A DNA stretch of 64,000 nt from Planctomycetota bacterium (GTDB taxonomy: Bacteria; Planctomycetota; UBA8742; UBA2392). The notes below the pieces were generated by a model that saw only the letters and a list, made by a program, of their open reading frames with translations, was not told the origin of the DNA and searched no databases. Shown piece by piece: positions 42,789-51,916 of the stretch (positions within the stretch are counted from its first letter, which is position 1; every line of letters starts with the position of its first letter). Both the position numbers and the translations under genes were made by a program. The DNA lies in contig QEVF01000006.1 in assembly GCA_003576915.1 (NCBI GenBank), forward strand, positions 81,582 through 145,581, given 5' to 3'.

Positions 42789-43943
42789 ATGCCGGCTCCA
42801 CTCCCACAGGCGGCCTCGTTCCAGGCGAGGCCGGAGTTGTCGCCACGCGCCATGATGGCAATGCTTGGCGTCCTTGTCGCCGTCTTGTCTTACACCGCCT
42901 TTGCCACGCAGTGGGGCATTGACGAGATCCTCTTCTACGGTGGCGCCGTTCAGAAGGCGGCCGAAACCTGGCCCGCACTGGAAACCAACCCCTACGCCAC
43001 CGCGCCCGCCTTCTTTCTCTGGCTGTGGTGTATCCCCGCCAAGCTGGGGGCCGAACCCGTGATCGGCGCCCGCTGCATTTCGCTGGCCTGCTTTGCGCTC
43101 GGCGCCGGGCTTGCCATCTCCCAGCGACGCAACATCGAGCTGATCGTCTGGCTCAACCCCTGGGTCATCGTCTATGCCGTCCGGGCCCACCCCCTGGTCG
43201 GTTCCATGTTGCTGCTGACCCTGGCGCTGCGCTGCCTGGAGCGGCGGCCCTGGCTGGCGGCCGTCTTGTTTGCGCTGTCAGCGCACTTCCAGGTGTACAT
43301 GGCCGGTGTCACCTGCGCCCTGGCCTGGGTTCACCTCCGCAGCCCCTGGAAATCCCGGCTGGCAGCCGGCGCCATGATTGCCGCCGCCGTGGCCGGCGCG
43401 GCCTCCAACCTGCTGCTCTGGGGCGGGCGCGTGCCCCAGGCCCTGCAGGCCTGGATCGAGCCCATGATCGCTGCGCGCCACGGCATTCCTGTGTTGGCCA
43501 CGCTGCCCATGATCCCCGTGGCGGCCGGGGCCTACCTTTGGTTCTTTCGCGGCAAGATCGAACTCTGGCGCCTGACGGCGGCCGGCCTCGCGGTTTGGCT
43601 GGTGGCCTTTCTGGAGCGACCGGCGGGACCCATTGACGTGGCCAGCAAGTTCCTGCCGGCCCACGCCGTCTGGTGGTGCCTGGCCTGGGTGGCCATCGCC
43701 GCCGGCTGGGTCAAGGCGGGGCGCGGCGCGAACATCGTGCTGGTGTCGGCCCTGGCCGCGGCGGCCGTGCTGTCCAATTCGCCCTTTTCCAACGAGCGGG
43801 TGGCCTGCTTTGCCTCCTACGGGCCGGTGATTCTTGCCTCTCACTTTGACTCCACCCATGAGCCCCGCAGCTTGGGCTGGTGGTTGTTCGCCGCGGTGTG
43901 CGTGGCGGCCGGCTTCGTCTACCACGCCTGGGGCGCGGCATGA
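42789..43943 (+). CDS. Polytopic membrane protein, possibly GT-C-type glycosyltransferase-like
   Basis: 384 aa from the ATG at 42789 (ATG at 42852 also possible). About 9-10 TM helices rich in Ala, Trp and Leu. The first extracytoplasmic loop 'WGIDEILFYGGAVQKAAETW' contains an acidic Asp-Glu pair, as in GT-C polyprenyl-sugar glycosyltransferases, and 'NPYATAPAFFLWLW' follows. No further diagnostic motif is seen, so the enzyme assignment is only structural analogy. It precedes yajQ by 60 bp. Confidence 0.6.
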   Translation: MPAPLPQAASFQARPELSPRAMMAMLGVLVAVLSYTAFATQWGIDEILFYGGAVQKAAETWPALETNPYATAPAFFLWLWCIPAKLGAEPVIGARCISLACFALGAGLAISQRRNIELIVWLNPWVIVYAVRAHPLVGSMLLLTLALRCLERRPWLAAVLFALSAHFQVYMAGVTCALAWVHLRSPWKSRLAAGAMIAAAVAGAASNLLLWGGRVPQALQAWIEPMIAARHGIPVLATLPMIPVAAGAYLWFFRGKIELWRLTAAGLAVWLVAFLERPAGPIDVASKFLPAHAVWWCLAWVAIAAGWVKAGRGANIVLVSALAAAAVLSNSPFSNERVACFASYGPVILASHFDSTHEPRSLGWWLFAAVCVAAGFVYHAWGAA

Positions 43944-44003
43944 CCCCCCGTTGATTTGGCCGCCAGGTTTGGTAATTGCTTGGCCCGCGTCGCGGAGAGG
44001 GAC

Positions 44004-44501
44004 ATGGCTTCCGAACACAGTTTTGACATCGTCTCGAAAGTCGACCTGACCGAGATTGACAACGCCTACCAGCAGGCGCTCAAGGAGATTGGCAACCGCT
44101 GGGACTTCAAGGGCAAGACCGCCGTGCTGGAGTGGAACAAAGGCGAGAAAAAGATTGTCGCCACGGGCAGCGAGAGATACGTGCTTGACGCCATGCTCGA
44201 CATCTTCAAGACGCGCCTGGCCAAGCGGGGCGTGAGCGCCAAGGCCCTGGACCTGAAGTCTGAGGAGCCGGCCCAGAAGGGCGGCATCCGCCAGACGTTC
44301 GAGATCAAGCAGGGCATTACCAGCGAAAAGGCGAAGATCATCACGAAGATGATCAAGGAGAAGAAGCTCAAGGTTCAGGCAAGCATCCAGGGCGACCAGG
44401 TGCGAGTCACGGGCAAGCAGCTTGATGACCTGCAGGCGGTTCAGCAGGCCGTGCGCGAACTGGACCTCGACCTTCCCATCAGCTTCACGAACTACAAGTA
44501 G
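44004..44501 (+). CDS. yajQ: YajQ family nucleotide-binding protein
   Basis: 165 aa from the ATG at 44004, with GAGAGGG upstream. Family hallmarks: 'SFDIVSKVDLTEIDNAYQQA', 'EIGNRWDFKGKTAVLEW', 'KGGIRQTFEIKQGITSEKAK' and 'RVTGKQLDDLQAVQQAVREL' with the C-terminal 'PISFTNYK'. Members bind RNA, nucleotides or cyclic di-GMP, with effects on gene expression. Length is normal. The MATE gene starts 37 bp downstream. Confidence 0.96.
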   Translation: MASEHSFDIVSKVDLTEIDNAYQQALKEIGNRWDFKGKTAVLEWNKGEKKIVATGSERYVLDAMLDIFKTRLAKRGVSAKALDLKSEEPAQKGGIRQTFEIKQGITSEKAKIITKMIKEKKLKVQASIQGDQVRVTGKQLDDLQAVQQAVRELDLDLPISFTNYK

Positions 44502-44537
44502 CGCCGGGTCCTGCGCCCGGCTCAAGGAAAGCCGGAC

Positions 44538-45971
44538 GTGCAAGACACCCTCTGCCCTCCCTCCAGACTCCCTGCCCTGCGCATCGACGCACAGGGCCGA
44601 CGCCGCGTTGACCTGCGGGCCATTGTGCATCTGGCCTGGCCGTTGTTCTTGAACACCGGCGTGCAGGCCGTTCTCAACCTGACTGACACATGGTTCCTGG
44701 GACGCATCTCCGTCGACGCCCTGGCGGCCATAGGCACCATCTTCTTTCTCGTACTGGTGTTCGTGCTGTTCCTGGGCGGCGTCGGACAGGGAGTCCAGAC
44801 CCTTGTTGCCCAGGCCTTCGGCGCCGGCCAAAGAACCCGGGCCGCGGCCGACACCTGGGCCGGCCTCTACGCCAGCGTATGCACAGCGCCCGCGTTCCTG
44901 CTCGTGGCCGTGCTGGGGCACTGGATTCTTGTCCCTTTCAAGCTCGATCCTGCCGTCCAGGCCCTCGCCGAGGAATACTGGTTTCCCCGCGTGCTGGGCG
45001 GCTGGACGGCGGTCGCCGTCTGGTGCATGTCCGGCTTCTTCAACGGCGTGGGGCGCACGCGCATCACGCTGGTGGCGGCGGTGGTCATTGCCGTCACCAA
45101 CGCCGGGCTCAACCAGTTGCTGATGTTCGAACTGGGGTGGGGCGTGGCCGGAGCCGCCTGGGCCACCAATATCGCCCAGCTTGTCGGGCTGATGCTGCTG
45201 GTCGGCATCTTCCTGGCGCCCGATCTGAGGCGCGAGTTCGAGTCGCACCGCCTGTGGCGCCCGCCCCTTCGCGCGATCTGGCAGGTGTTCTTGCTGGGCA
45301 TTCCCATGGGGGCGGCGGCCACCGCCGATCTCGCCGGTTTCACGATGTTCCAGCTCATGTTGTCACGCTACGGCGCCGTGGAGGCCGCGGCCAGCCAGAT
45401 CGTCATGATGCTGACCACGGTGTCCTTCATGCCGGCCATAGGCATTGCCCTGGCAGGCACCACGCTGGTGGGTCAGAGCATCGGCGCCAAGGACCGCGAC
45501 TGGGCCGCTACCCTGGGAAACCGCGTGATCCTGCTCTGCACCATATACATGGGCATGGTCGGAGGCGTGCTGGCCCTGCTCGGCAGCCACGCCGTGAGGC
45601 CCTTTGCAACGGGCGACGGCAACGTGGAGCAGGTGACGACCCTGGGTGCCCATCTGTTGTGGATTGCCGCGCTCTATCAGGTGTTTGACGCCATAAACCT
45701 GGGCTGCGCGTTCTGCCTGCGCGGTGCGGGCGACGTGAAGTTTCCGGCGGCGATGCTGCTGGTACTCTCCTGGTTCGGCTTTGTGCCGCTGACCCACATG
45801 CTCACGTTTGCCCCGGGCGAAGGCCTGGTCGACTTTCTGCCCCAATTCGGCTTGGGCGCCACGGGAAGCTGGATTGCGGCCGTGGTGTACATCTGCCTGC
45901 TGGGCCTGTCGCTGTGGGCGCGCTGGCAAAGCGGGCGCTGGCGCCACATTACGCTAGCAGGCACGCACTGA
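44538..45971 (+). CDS. MATE family efflux transporter
   Basis: 477 aa from a GTG at 44538, with AAGGAAAG 8 nt upstream. About 12 TM helices in two homologous halves. Hallmarks: 'LAWPLFLNTGVQAVLNLTDT' with 'WFLGRISVDALAAIG' in TM1-2, 'GVGQGVQTLVAQAFGAGQ', and in the second half 'MPAIGIALAGTTLVGQSIGA' with 'FDAINLGCAFCLRGAGDVKF'. It would export cationic compounds or lipid-like substrates using a Na+ or H+ gradient. Substrate unknown; no regulator gene adjacent. Confidence 0.93.
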   Translation: MQDTLCPPSRLPALRIDAQGRRRVDLRAIVHLAWPLFLNTGVQAVLNLTDTWFLGRISVDALAAIGTIFFLVLVFVLFLGGVGQGVQTLVAQAFGAGQRTRAAADTWAGLYASVCTAPAFLLVAVLGHWILVPFKLDPAVQALAEEYWFPRVLGGWTAVAVWCMSGFFNGVGRTRITLVAAVVIAVTNAGLNQLLMFELGWGVAGAAWATNIAQLVGLMLLVGIFLAPDLRREFESHRLWRPPLRAIWQVFLLGIPMGAAATADLAGFTMFQLMLSRYGAVEAAASQIVMMLTTVSFMPAIGIALAGTTLVGQSIGAKDRDWAATLGNRVILLCTIYMGMVGGVLALLGSHAVRPFATGDGNVEQVTTLGAHLLWIAALYQVFDAINLGCAFCLRGAGDVKFPAAMLLVLSWFGFVPLTHMLTFAPGEGLVDFLPQFGLGATGSWIAAVVYICLLGLSLWARWQSGRWRHITLAGTH

Positions 45972-46036
45972 AACTATTTTGGCGGCGCACACTTCGCTTG
46001 TGGCATCCGGTCCACACGGGCCGCTATGCTTGCCCC

Positions 46037-46897
46037 ATGCCCACCATGATCACCCTGAAGGAACAACTGCTCGATATTCGCCGCCGCCTGGACCGCGCCG
46101 GCATTGATGACGCACGCCTCGTCGCCGAATTGCTGGCGGCACACGCGCTAGGCTGTGAGCGAGGCGATCTCCTCGGCCGCGCCGGCCAGAGCCTGGACGG
46201 CCCCACATCCCGGAAGCTGGAGGAACTTGTGGCGCGCCGCCTCAAGCACGAACCCCTGGAGTACATCACAGGCTGGCGCGAGTTCTACGGGCGGCGATTC
46301 ATCTGCGAACCTGAGGCCCTCATACCCCGGCCGGAAACCGAAGGCATCATCGATCAGTGCCGCAAGCGGCTGCCGCCGGACTTTGCGGGCCCGGCCATCG
46401 ACCTCGGCACCGGGGCGGGATCGCTCGCGGTTACGCTGGCCCTGGAGTTCAGCCGACTGAAGATGATGGCCGCGGACATCAGCCTGGGCGCGCTGCGGGT
46501 CGCGCGCAAGAATGCGGCAAAACACGGCGTTGCAGGGCGCCTTCCCCTGTTCTGCGGCGACTGGCTGTCGGCCATTGCGCCGCGGCCATGCTTCAGGCTT
46601 ATCGTCGCCAATCCGCCCTACGTGGACACGGGCTATGCTCCCATCATGCACCCCGAAGTCCGGGACTTTGAGCCCCATGTAGCGCTGTTCGGCGGCGCCG
46701 GCGGCCTCGACCAGATCCGCCTCCTCCTTCCTCAGGTGGCCCGCCGGCTGATGCCCGGCGGCCTCTACATGCAGGAATTCGCGGCCGGCCACGGCGATGA
46801 AGTCCTGGAACTTGCGCGCCAGGCGGGCCTCACCCAATGCGAAGTGCTGCCTGACTTTGCGGGCATTGAACGCACCCTCGTGGCCGGCATCCATTGA
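46037..46897 (+). CDS. prmC: Peptide chain release factor N5-glutamine methyltransferase
   Basis: 286 aa from the ATG at 46037. It methylates the GGQ glutamine of release factors. The helical N-terminal domain ('LLDIRRRLDRAGIDDARLVA') and 'EYITGWREFYGRRF' with 'ALIPRPETEGIID' precede the SAM motif 'AIDLGTGAGSLAVTLALEF'. The catalytic NPPY is present at residues 192-195 ('VANPPYVDTGY'). No prfA precedes it, unlike in many bacteria. A hairpin follows, then murA. Order prmC-murA is seen in several bacterial groups. Confidence 0.94.
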   Translation: MPTMITLKEQLLDIRRRLDRAGIDDARLVAELLAAHALGCERGDLLGRAGQSLDGPTSRKLEELVARRLKHEPLEYITGWREFYGRRFICEPEALIPRPETEGIIDQCRKRLPPDFAGPAIDLGTGAGSLAVTLALEFSRLKMMAADISLGALRVARKNAAKHGVAGRLPLFCGDWLSAIAPRPCFRLIVANPPYVDTGYAPIMHPEVRDFEPHVALFGGAGGLDQIRLLLPQVARRLMPGGLYMQEFAAGHGDEVLELARQAGLTQCEVLPDFAGIERTLVAGIH

Positions 46898-46899
46898 AC

Positions 46900-46917
46900 G
46901 CCCGGCTTCAGCCGGGC
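46900..46917. repeat. Palindromic hairpin between prmC and murA
   Basis: GCCCGGCT TC AGCCGGGC: 8-bp arms with a 2-nt centre, directly after the prmC stop and followed by CCCCATTTTG. It may be a terminator or a REP-like element. Confidence 0.5.
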
Positions 46918-47011
46918 CCCCATTTTGCCGATAGGACAGTGGCGAAGTGTCTTCGCCCTTCGACTATTGCCCTGCGCCCATAGAGCGTCAGGTACAAAGC
47001 GCGCACCCACT

Positions 47012-48325
47012 ATGCTCAGCAAATACGTCGTCCTGGGGGGCCAACGCCTCGCCGGCGCAGTTGCCGTCTCTGGAAGCAAGAACGCCGCCCTGCCCATGAT
47101 GGCCGCCGCGCTGCTCGCCCGCGGCGCCACCGTGCTGCGCAATGTGCCGGACCTCAGCGACGTGCGCCTCATGGCGGAGATCCTGGAGTCCCTGGGCTGC
47201 CGCGTCTCCCTTTTCCCGGAGCCGGGTGTGGTGGTCATCGACGTGGTCGATGAGTCTCCCGTTGTGGCGCCCTACGAACTGGTGAGCGAGATGCGGGCCT
47301 CTTTCTGTGTGCTCGGTCCCCTGCTGGCCAGGCGCGGCGAGGCGCACGTCAGCCAGCCGGGCGGGTGTACGCTGGGTGAGCGCCCGGTGGACCTGCACGT
47401 CAAGGGCATCCAGGCCATCGGCAGCGAGGTCAGCTTCCACCGCGGCAACGTGATTGCCAAAGGGCGCCCCCGGGGAGGCCGCGTCTATCTGGGCGGCGCC
47501 ATGGGACCCAGTGTGACGGGCACGGCCAACGTCATGTGCGCGGCGGTGCTGGGCAGCGGCGTCACCATCATCGACCAGGCCGCCTGCGAACCGGAAATCG
47601 CCAATCTGGCCGCCATGCTCAACAGCATGGGCGCGCGCATTTTCGGGGGCGGCACTTCACGGCTGGTCATCAATGGCGTCAACGAACTTCACGCCACGGA
47701 CTTCAGCATCATCCCCGACCGCATCGAGTGCGGGACGTTCATCGCCGCGGCCGCCATCACGCGGGGCGACATCACCATAGAGCGCTGCGACCCTGACGTG
47801 CTGTCGGCGGTATTCGACAAGTGCGTGGAGATGGGCATTGAACTCATGCGCGTGGACGACCACACGTTGCGCGCGCGCTGCGAGCGCCGCCCGCGGGCCA
47901 CGGACCTGGTGACGCTGCCCTACCCCGGGTTTCCCACGGACCTTCAAAGCCCTTTCATGTCTGTGCTGTGCACCGCCCAGGGCTACGGGGTGGTGGAGGA
48001 AAAAATCTACCCCGAGCGCTACATGCACGTTCCGGAGTACCGACGACTGGGCGCCGACATCCGCAAGCAGTACGCAACCTGCATCGTGACCGGAGTGGAG
48101 CAGCTCTCGGGAGCGCCGGCGGCCAGCACGGACCTGCGCGCGGGCGCGGGTCTGGTGCTGATGGGCCTGGCCGCTCAGGGGGAAACCCAGGTACTCAAGA
48201 TCGAGCACATTGACCGGGGCTACGAGAAGTTCCACGAGAAGCTTGCGGCTTTGGGGGCCACCATCAAGCGCGTGGACTACCGCCCCGCCCGCCGCGAGGA
48301 AGACAAGCGCCGCCTGGCCGCCTGA
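47012..48325 (+). CDS. murA: UDP-N-acetylglucosamine 1-carboxyvinyltransferase
   Basis: 437 aa from the ATG at 47012. First committed enzyme of peptidoglycan synthesis, in the cytoplasm. The N-terminal 'GSKNAALPMMAAALLARG' and 'LRNVPDLSDVRLM' are family hallmarks. The PEP-binding/fosfomycin-target Cys is kept (Cys119 in 'PGGCTLGERPVDLHVKG'). 'TGTANVMCAAVLGSG', 'EIANLAAMLNSMGARI', 'PDRIECGTFIAAAAITRGD' and 'PGFPTDLQSPFMSVLCTAQG' follow. Its presence indicates that the organism can start peptidoglycan synthesis. Confidence 0.97.
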   Translation: MLSKYVVLGGQRLAGAVAVSGSKNAALPMMAAALLARGATVLRNVPDLSDVRLMAEILESLGCRVSLFPEPGVVVIDVVDESPVVAPYELVSEMRASFCVLGPLLARRGEAHVSQPGGCTLGERPVDLHVKGIQAIGSEVSFHRGNVIAKGRPRGGRVYLGGAMGPSVTGTANVMCAAVLGSGVTIIDQAACEPEIANLAAMLNSMGARIFGGGTSRLVINGVNELHATDFSIIPDRIECGTFIAAAAITRGDITIERCDPDVLSAVFDKCVEMGIELMRVDDHTLRARCERRPRATDLVTLPYPGFPTDLQSPFMSVLCTAQGYGVVEEKIYPERYMHVPEYRRLGADIRKQYATCIVTGVEQLSGAPAASTDLRAGAGLVLMGLAAQGETQVLKIEHIDRGYEKFHEKLAALGATIKRVDYRPARREEDKRRLAA

Positions 48326-48424
48326 CCCCGGATGTGACTGTTTTACGCGCCCTCTGGCGCGTGACGCGTCACTCAATTAGCCTGATTGCACATCCGTGAC
48401 GGGGTGGGGCAGATTGAGGCGCAC

Positions 48425-48820
48425 ATGTTGCACAAGGAGTTGACACAGCGTGTGATCAACGCGGCCAAAGCCGTGCATTCCGAGTTGGGCCCCGGCCTGA
48501 CACGGGTTCTTTACACACGGGCGCTGGAACTTGAACTGCGGGAACTGGGCCTCATGGCCGAGGTGGACAAGCCCGTCCAGGTCCGCTATCGCGGACAGAA
48601 CATCGGAGAACTGGGCTGCGACATCTGCGTTGACAACGCCATCCTGGTCCTCTGCGTGGAAACCCCTGAAACTCGCCCCGAGGAGTACGGCCGACTTAGA
48701 ACCCTGCTCAAGAACCTTGAGCTGGAGGTCGGGCTGCTGCTCAATTTCAACGGGGCGCGCCTGGATATCCGCCGGGTGGAAGCCGTCACGAAGAACAAGG
48801 AAACCGCAGCCGCCGACTAG
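48425..48820 (+). CDS. GxxExxY-type protein (PD-(D/E)XK-like fold)
   Basis: 131 aa from the ATG at 48425; the frame has a TTG 13 codons upstream, without support. Family pattern: 'ELTQRVINAAKAVHSELGPG', then the motif normally read as Gly-x-x-Glu-x-x-Tyr, here Gly24-x-x-Arg27-x-x-Tyr30. Next come 'LELRELGLMAEVDKPVQVRY', a strand with Asp ('GCDICVDNAILVLCVETPE'), 'GRLRTLLKNLELEVGLLLNF' and 'FNGARLDIRRV'. The Glu-to-Arg change and 'CVETPET' in place of the usual Glu-x-Lys suggest a divergent, perhaps inactive nuclease-like fold. The molecular role of the family is not established. A terminator follows. Confidence 0.85.
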   Translation: MLHKELTQRVINAAKAVHSELGPGLTRVLYTRALELELRELGLMAEVDKPVQVRYRGQNIGELGCDICVDNAILVLCVETPETRPEEYGRLRTLLKNLELEVGLLLNFNGARLDIRRVEAVTKNKETAAAD

Positions 48821-48841
48821 GGTTTCCAGGCTCTTCAGAAT

Positions 48842-48880
48842 GCGCCCCGCCCGAGTCCTCCGGCGGGGCGCCTTGTTTAC
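48842..48880 (+). terminator. Rho-independent-like terminator
   Basis: GCGCCCCGCC (48842-48851), a 10-nt loop, GGCGGGGCGC (48862-48871), then CTTGTTTAC. Ten-bp GC stem, 22 bp after the GxxExxY gene and before leuS. Confidence 0.65.
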
Positions 48881-49007
48881 ACTTCGCACACAACGCACAG
48901 AACCAGGCCCTTACAAAACGCGCCCCTGTAATTCCAAAGAAAGCAACTTACAGTCTGGCCGCTTTTTGGCCGGAATGGGCGGGCGACACCCGCGTGGGAA
49001 AAGAGTC

Positions 49008-51800
49008 ATGTCGAAATCCTCCAGCGGCAGTTCACGCAGGCAGCGCGTCGTCGAGCCCGATGACGCCTTTGACTTCGCCTCCTATGAAGCCCACTGGCAG
49101 AAGTACTGGGCCCAGCACCCCGCCACGGCCGGCGCAGACGCTTCGCGCAAGAAGTTCTACGCCCTGTCCATGTTTCCCTACCCCAGCGGCGTGCTTCACT
49201 TCGGCCACGCCCTGCCCTACACCATCATCGACGCATTGGCCCGCTACAAACGCATGTGCGGTCATGACGTCATCTGCCCCATGGGCTGGGATGCCTTTGG
49301 CCTGCCCGCTGAGAACGCAGCGATTGAGGCCGTGCGCGCCGGCAAGAGCAACGTACACCCCAAAACCAACACGCTCGCCAACATCGACCACATGCGCGAG
49401 CAGATGCGCCGCTTTGGCTACTCCTTCGACTGGGAGCGCGAAGTATTCACCTGCCGGGCCGACTACTACAAATGGACGCAGTGGATATTCCTGAAGATGC
49501 TGGAGCGCAACGTCGCCTACCGCAAAAAGGCCCGCGTGAACTGGTGCCCCAGCTGCAAGACGGTGCTGGCCAACGAGCAGGTCGAGACCATCGTCAGGGA
49601 CGTCGATGAGTTTCAGGGCTGCTTCCGCTGCGGCTCCAAGGTAGAGCCGCGCGAGATCGACGCCTGGTTCCTGCGCATCACAGAATACGCTGACCGCCTG
49701 CTCAACGGCCTTTCTCAACTGGAAAAGAACTGGTCCGAACTGGTATTGAGCCAGCAGCGCAACTGGATCGGCCGCAGCGAAGGCGTCAACATCGACTTCG
49801 AAGTTGAACTGCGCCAAGGCGCCTCGGGCTCCGGCCCCCTGACGCCCCCCGGCGCCGACGGCAAGCCTGTCGACCGTGTCCCGCTCACCGTGTTCACCAC
49901 CCGCGCCGACACCGTCTATGGCGTCACTTACGTCGCCATTGCGCCGGAACATCCCCTCGTCAAGCGCATCCTTGAACTGGTCGACACGCGCACTCACAAG
50001 CGAATCCATGATTTCATTCAGGAAACGCTGAGCATGACGGAAATGGACCGCGCCTCCGGCGACGAAAAGGAGGGCGTGGCCACAGGCATGTTTGCCGTCA
50101 ACCCGCTCAACGGCGAGAAGGTGCCCCTGTTCATTGCCAACTACGTGCTGATGTACGGCACGGGCGCCGTCATGGCCGTGCCGGCCCACGACGAGCGCGA
50201 CCACGACTTCGCCAAGGAGTACCGCCTTCCCCTCCGGCAGGTGATCGAGCCCACCCCCGAGCGCAAGAAGTCCGACACCGGCCAGCGCGTGGACGTCAAA
50301 CGGGCCGCCTTCACCGAGCAAGGCATCCTGATCAGCAGCGGCAAGTACAGCGGTCTCGACAGTCAGGCCGCCACCGCTGCCATCGCCGCCGATCTCAAAG
50401 CGGCCGGCAAGGGTGGGCCCGTCGTCAACTACAAGCTGCGGGATTGGGGCATTTCGCGCCAGCGTTACTGGGGCTGCCCCATTCCCGTCGTTCATTGCGA
50501 CAGGTGCGGCATTGTGCCCGTGCCCGAGCGCGACCTGCCCGTGGAGCTGCCCGACGACGTGGACTTCCTGCCGACGGGCCAGTCCCCCCTCACGCTGCAC
50601 CCGGCCTTCCAGAAGACCCGCTGCCCCAAGTGCGGCAACGAGCACGCCCGCCGCGACACGGACACGATGGACACCTTCGTGGACTCGAGCTGGTACTGGT
50701 TCCGCTACACGGACGCAAAGAACAGCCAGGCCATTTTCGACCCGGCGAAGGTCAGGCGCTGGTGCCCCGTCGACCTCTATGTGGGGGGGCGCGAGCACGC
50801 CATCCTGCACCTGATCTACGCCCGTTTCTTCTGCAAGTTCCTTCACGACATCGGCCTGGTCGATCACGACGAGCCGTTCACGCGCATGTTCACCCACGGC
50901 CTGATCCAGGGCGAGAGCATCAAGGTCGTGAACGAGCACATGAATCGCTACGTGACGGCCGAGCAGCTTGAGGCACTGATTGCCCAAGGCAAGGCCAGGG
51001 CCGAAGATGCCACGCGCCGCATCGAGAAAATGTCCAAGTCCAAGCTCAACGGCGCCGACCCCACGGAGCTGGTGCGCCGGTTTGGCGCTGACACGGTGCG
51101 CATGTGCGTGCTGTTTCTGGGCCCCGCGGAGCAGGACTCCGTGTGGGATCCCAACGGCATCGTGGGCGTCCATCGCTTCATCAAGCGCTGGCACGAGACC
51201 ATATTGTCCAACGCGCCCCTGGTCGAGAACCTGCCCCCCATGGCGCCCGAACAGCGCCTGGGCTCGGCGGCCAAGACCCTGCGGCACGCCGCCCACTCCC
51301 TGATCGAGAAGTCGACCCAGGAATACGAAGGCCGCTACGCGTTCAATACGGTCATTGCCCGCTGCATGGAGCTGGTCAACGACATCCGGGCCTTCATCAC
51401 CAGCGAGAAACTGGAGGGCGCCGTCAAGGGCGCCGCCGACCCCACCTTGCCGGCGCGGCATACGCTGGACGAAGCATTCAGCGTTCTCAATCGCGCGCTC
51501 GCACCCATTGCTCCCCATACGGCCGAAGAGGCCCACAAGGCGCTGGGCGGTCGGGGCAGCATCTTTGAGCAGCCCTGGCCCAAGGCCGATCCCGCGGCAC
51601 TGGTCCTCGATGAAATCGAACTGCCGGTGCAGGTGAACGGGAAGGTCCGCGGCACGATTCGCGTGGCCCGTGAGGCTGACGCCAAGACCCTGGAGACCGC
51701 GGCGCTGGCCAGCGAGGCCGTGAAGAAACTGCTCGACGGCAAGCAGGTGAAGAAGCTCATTGCGGTGCCGGGCAAGATCGTGAACGTGGTCGTGGGCTGA
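49008..51800 (+). CDS. leuS: Leucyl-tRNA synthetase
   Basis: 930 aa from the ATG at 49008, with GGGAAAAGAG upstream; the open frame begins earlier but the family start is here. Class I synthetase charging tRNA-Leu. The HIGH motif reads His64-Phe-Gly-His67 ('PSGVLHFGHALPYTI'), followed by 'GWDAFGLPAENAA'. Zinc-like Cys pairs are present ('CPSCKTVL', 'CFRCGS'). The CP1 editing domain has 'VFTTRADTVYGVTYV' and 'AVPAHDERDHDFA'. A second zinc-like pair follows ('CDRCGIVPV', 'CPKCGNEHA'). KMSKS is at residues 674-678 ('IEKMSKSKLNG'). The C-terminal anticodon-binding and tail domains are complete. Confidence 0.98.
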   Translation: MSKSSSGSSRRQRVVEPDDAFDFASYEAHWQKYWAQHPATAGADASRKKFYALSMFPYPSGVLHFGHALPYTIIDALARYKRMCGHDVICPMGWDAFGLPAENAAIEAVRAGKSNVHPKTNTLANIDHMREQMRRFGYSFDWEREVFTCRADYYKWTQWIFLKMLERNVAYRKKARVNWCPSCKTVLANEQVETIVRDVDEFQGCFRCGSKVEPREIDAWFLRITEYADRLLNGLSQLEKNWSELVLSQQRNWIGRSEGVNIDFEVELRQGASGSGPLTPPGADGKPVDRVPLTVFTTRADTVYGVTYVAIAPEHPLVKRILELVDTRTHKRIHDFIQETLSMTEMDRASGDEKEGVATGMFAVNPLNGEKVPLFIANYVLMYGTGAVMAVPAHDERDHDFAKEYRLPLRQVIEPTPERKKSDTGQRVDVKRAAFTEQGILISSGKYSGLDSQAATAAIAADLKAAGKGGPVVNYKLRDWGISRQRYWGCPIPVVHCDRCGIVPVPERDLPVELPDDVDFLPTGQSPLTLHPAFQKTRCPKCGNEHARRDTDTMDTFVDSSWYWFRYTDAKNSQAIFDPAKVRRWCPVDLYVGGREHAILHLIYARFFCKFLHDIGLVDHDEPFTRMFTHGLIQGESIKVVNEHMNRYVTAEQLEALIAQGKARAEDATRRIEKMSKSKLNGADPTELVRRFGADTVRMCVLFLGPAEQDSVWDPNGIVGVHRFIKRWHETILSNAPLVENLPPMAPEQRLGSAAKTLRHAAHSLIEKSTQEYEGRYAFNTVIARCMELVNDIRAFITSEKLEGAVKGAADPTLPARHTLDEAFSVLNRALAPIAPHTAEEAHKALGGRGSIFEQPWPKADPAALVLDEIELPVQVNGKVRGTIRVAREADAKTLETAALASEAVKKLLDGKQVKKLIAVPGKIVNVVVG

Positions 51801-51916
51801 CCGTCCGGGCGTCAAGGCTCAATCGGCCGCTTGCCCTTGGCGTGCAAATGCCTATCCTTTTGGCCCGCCCCGGCTTGTGCCGGGTGGCTGCTGATTTCCA
51901 TTCCGGAGCTGTACCG

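Noticed and set aside
43278..45248. A 656-codon minus-strand frame opposite the membrane protein, yajQ and MATE genes
   Set aside because: It crosses three well-supported plus-strand genes and has a His/Gly/Gln-rich composition without domains.
45987..46034. Extension of prmC upstream to 45914
   Set aside because: The family-like helical N-terminus starts at 46037 and the upstream part overlaps the end of the MATE gene.
48341..48368. Terminator after murA
   Set aside because: A 7-bp ACGCGCC/GGCGCGT hairpin exists, but no T-tract follows on the plus strand, so it is too weak to call.
49032..51815. A 927-codon open frame on the minus strand opposite leuS
   Set aside because: leuS has HFGH, KMSKS, editing and zinc motifs in the plus frame. 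The minus frame is open only because high-GC third positions rarely give stops in that register, and it has no recognisable domain.
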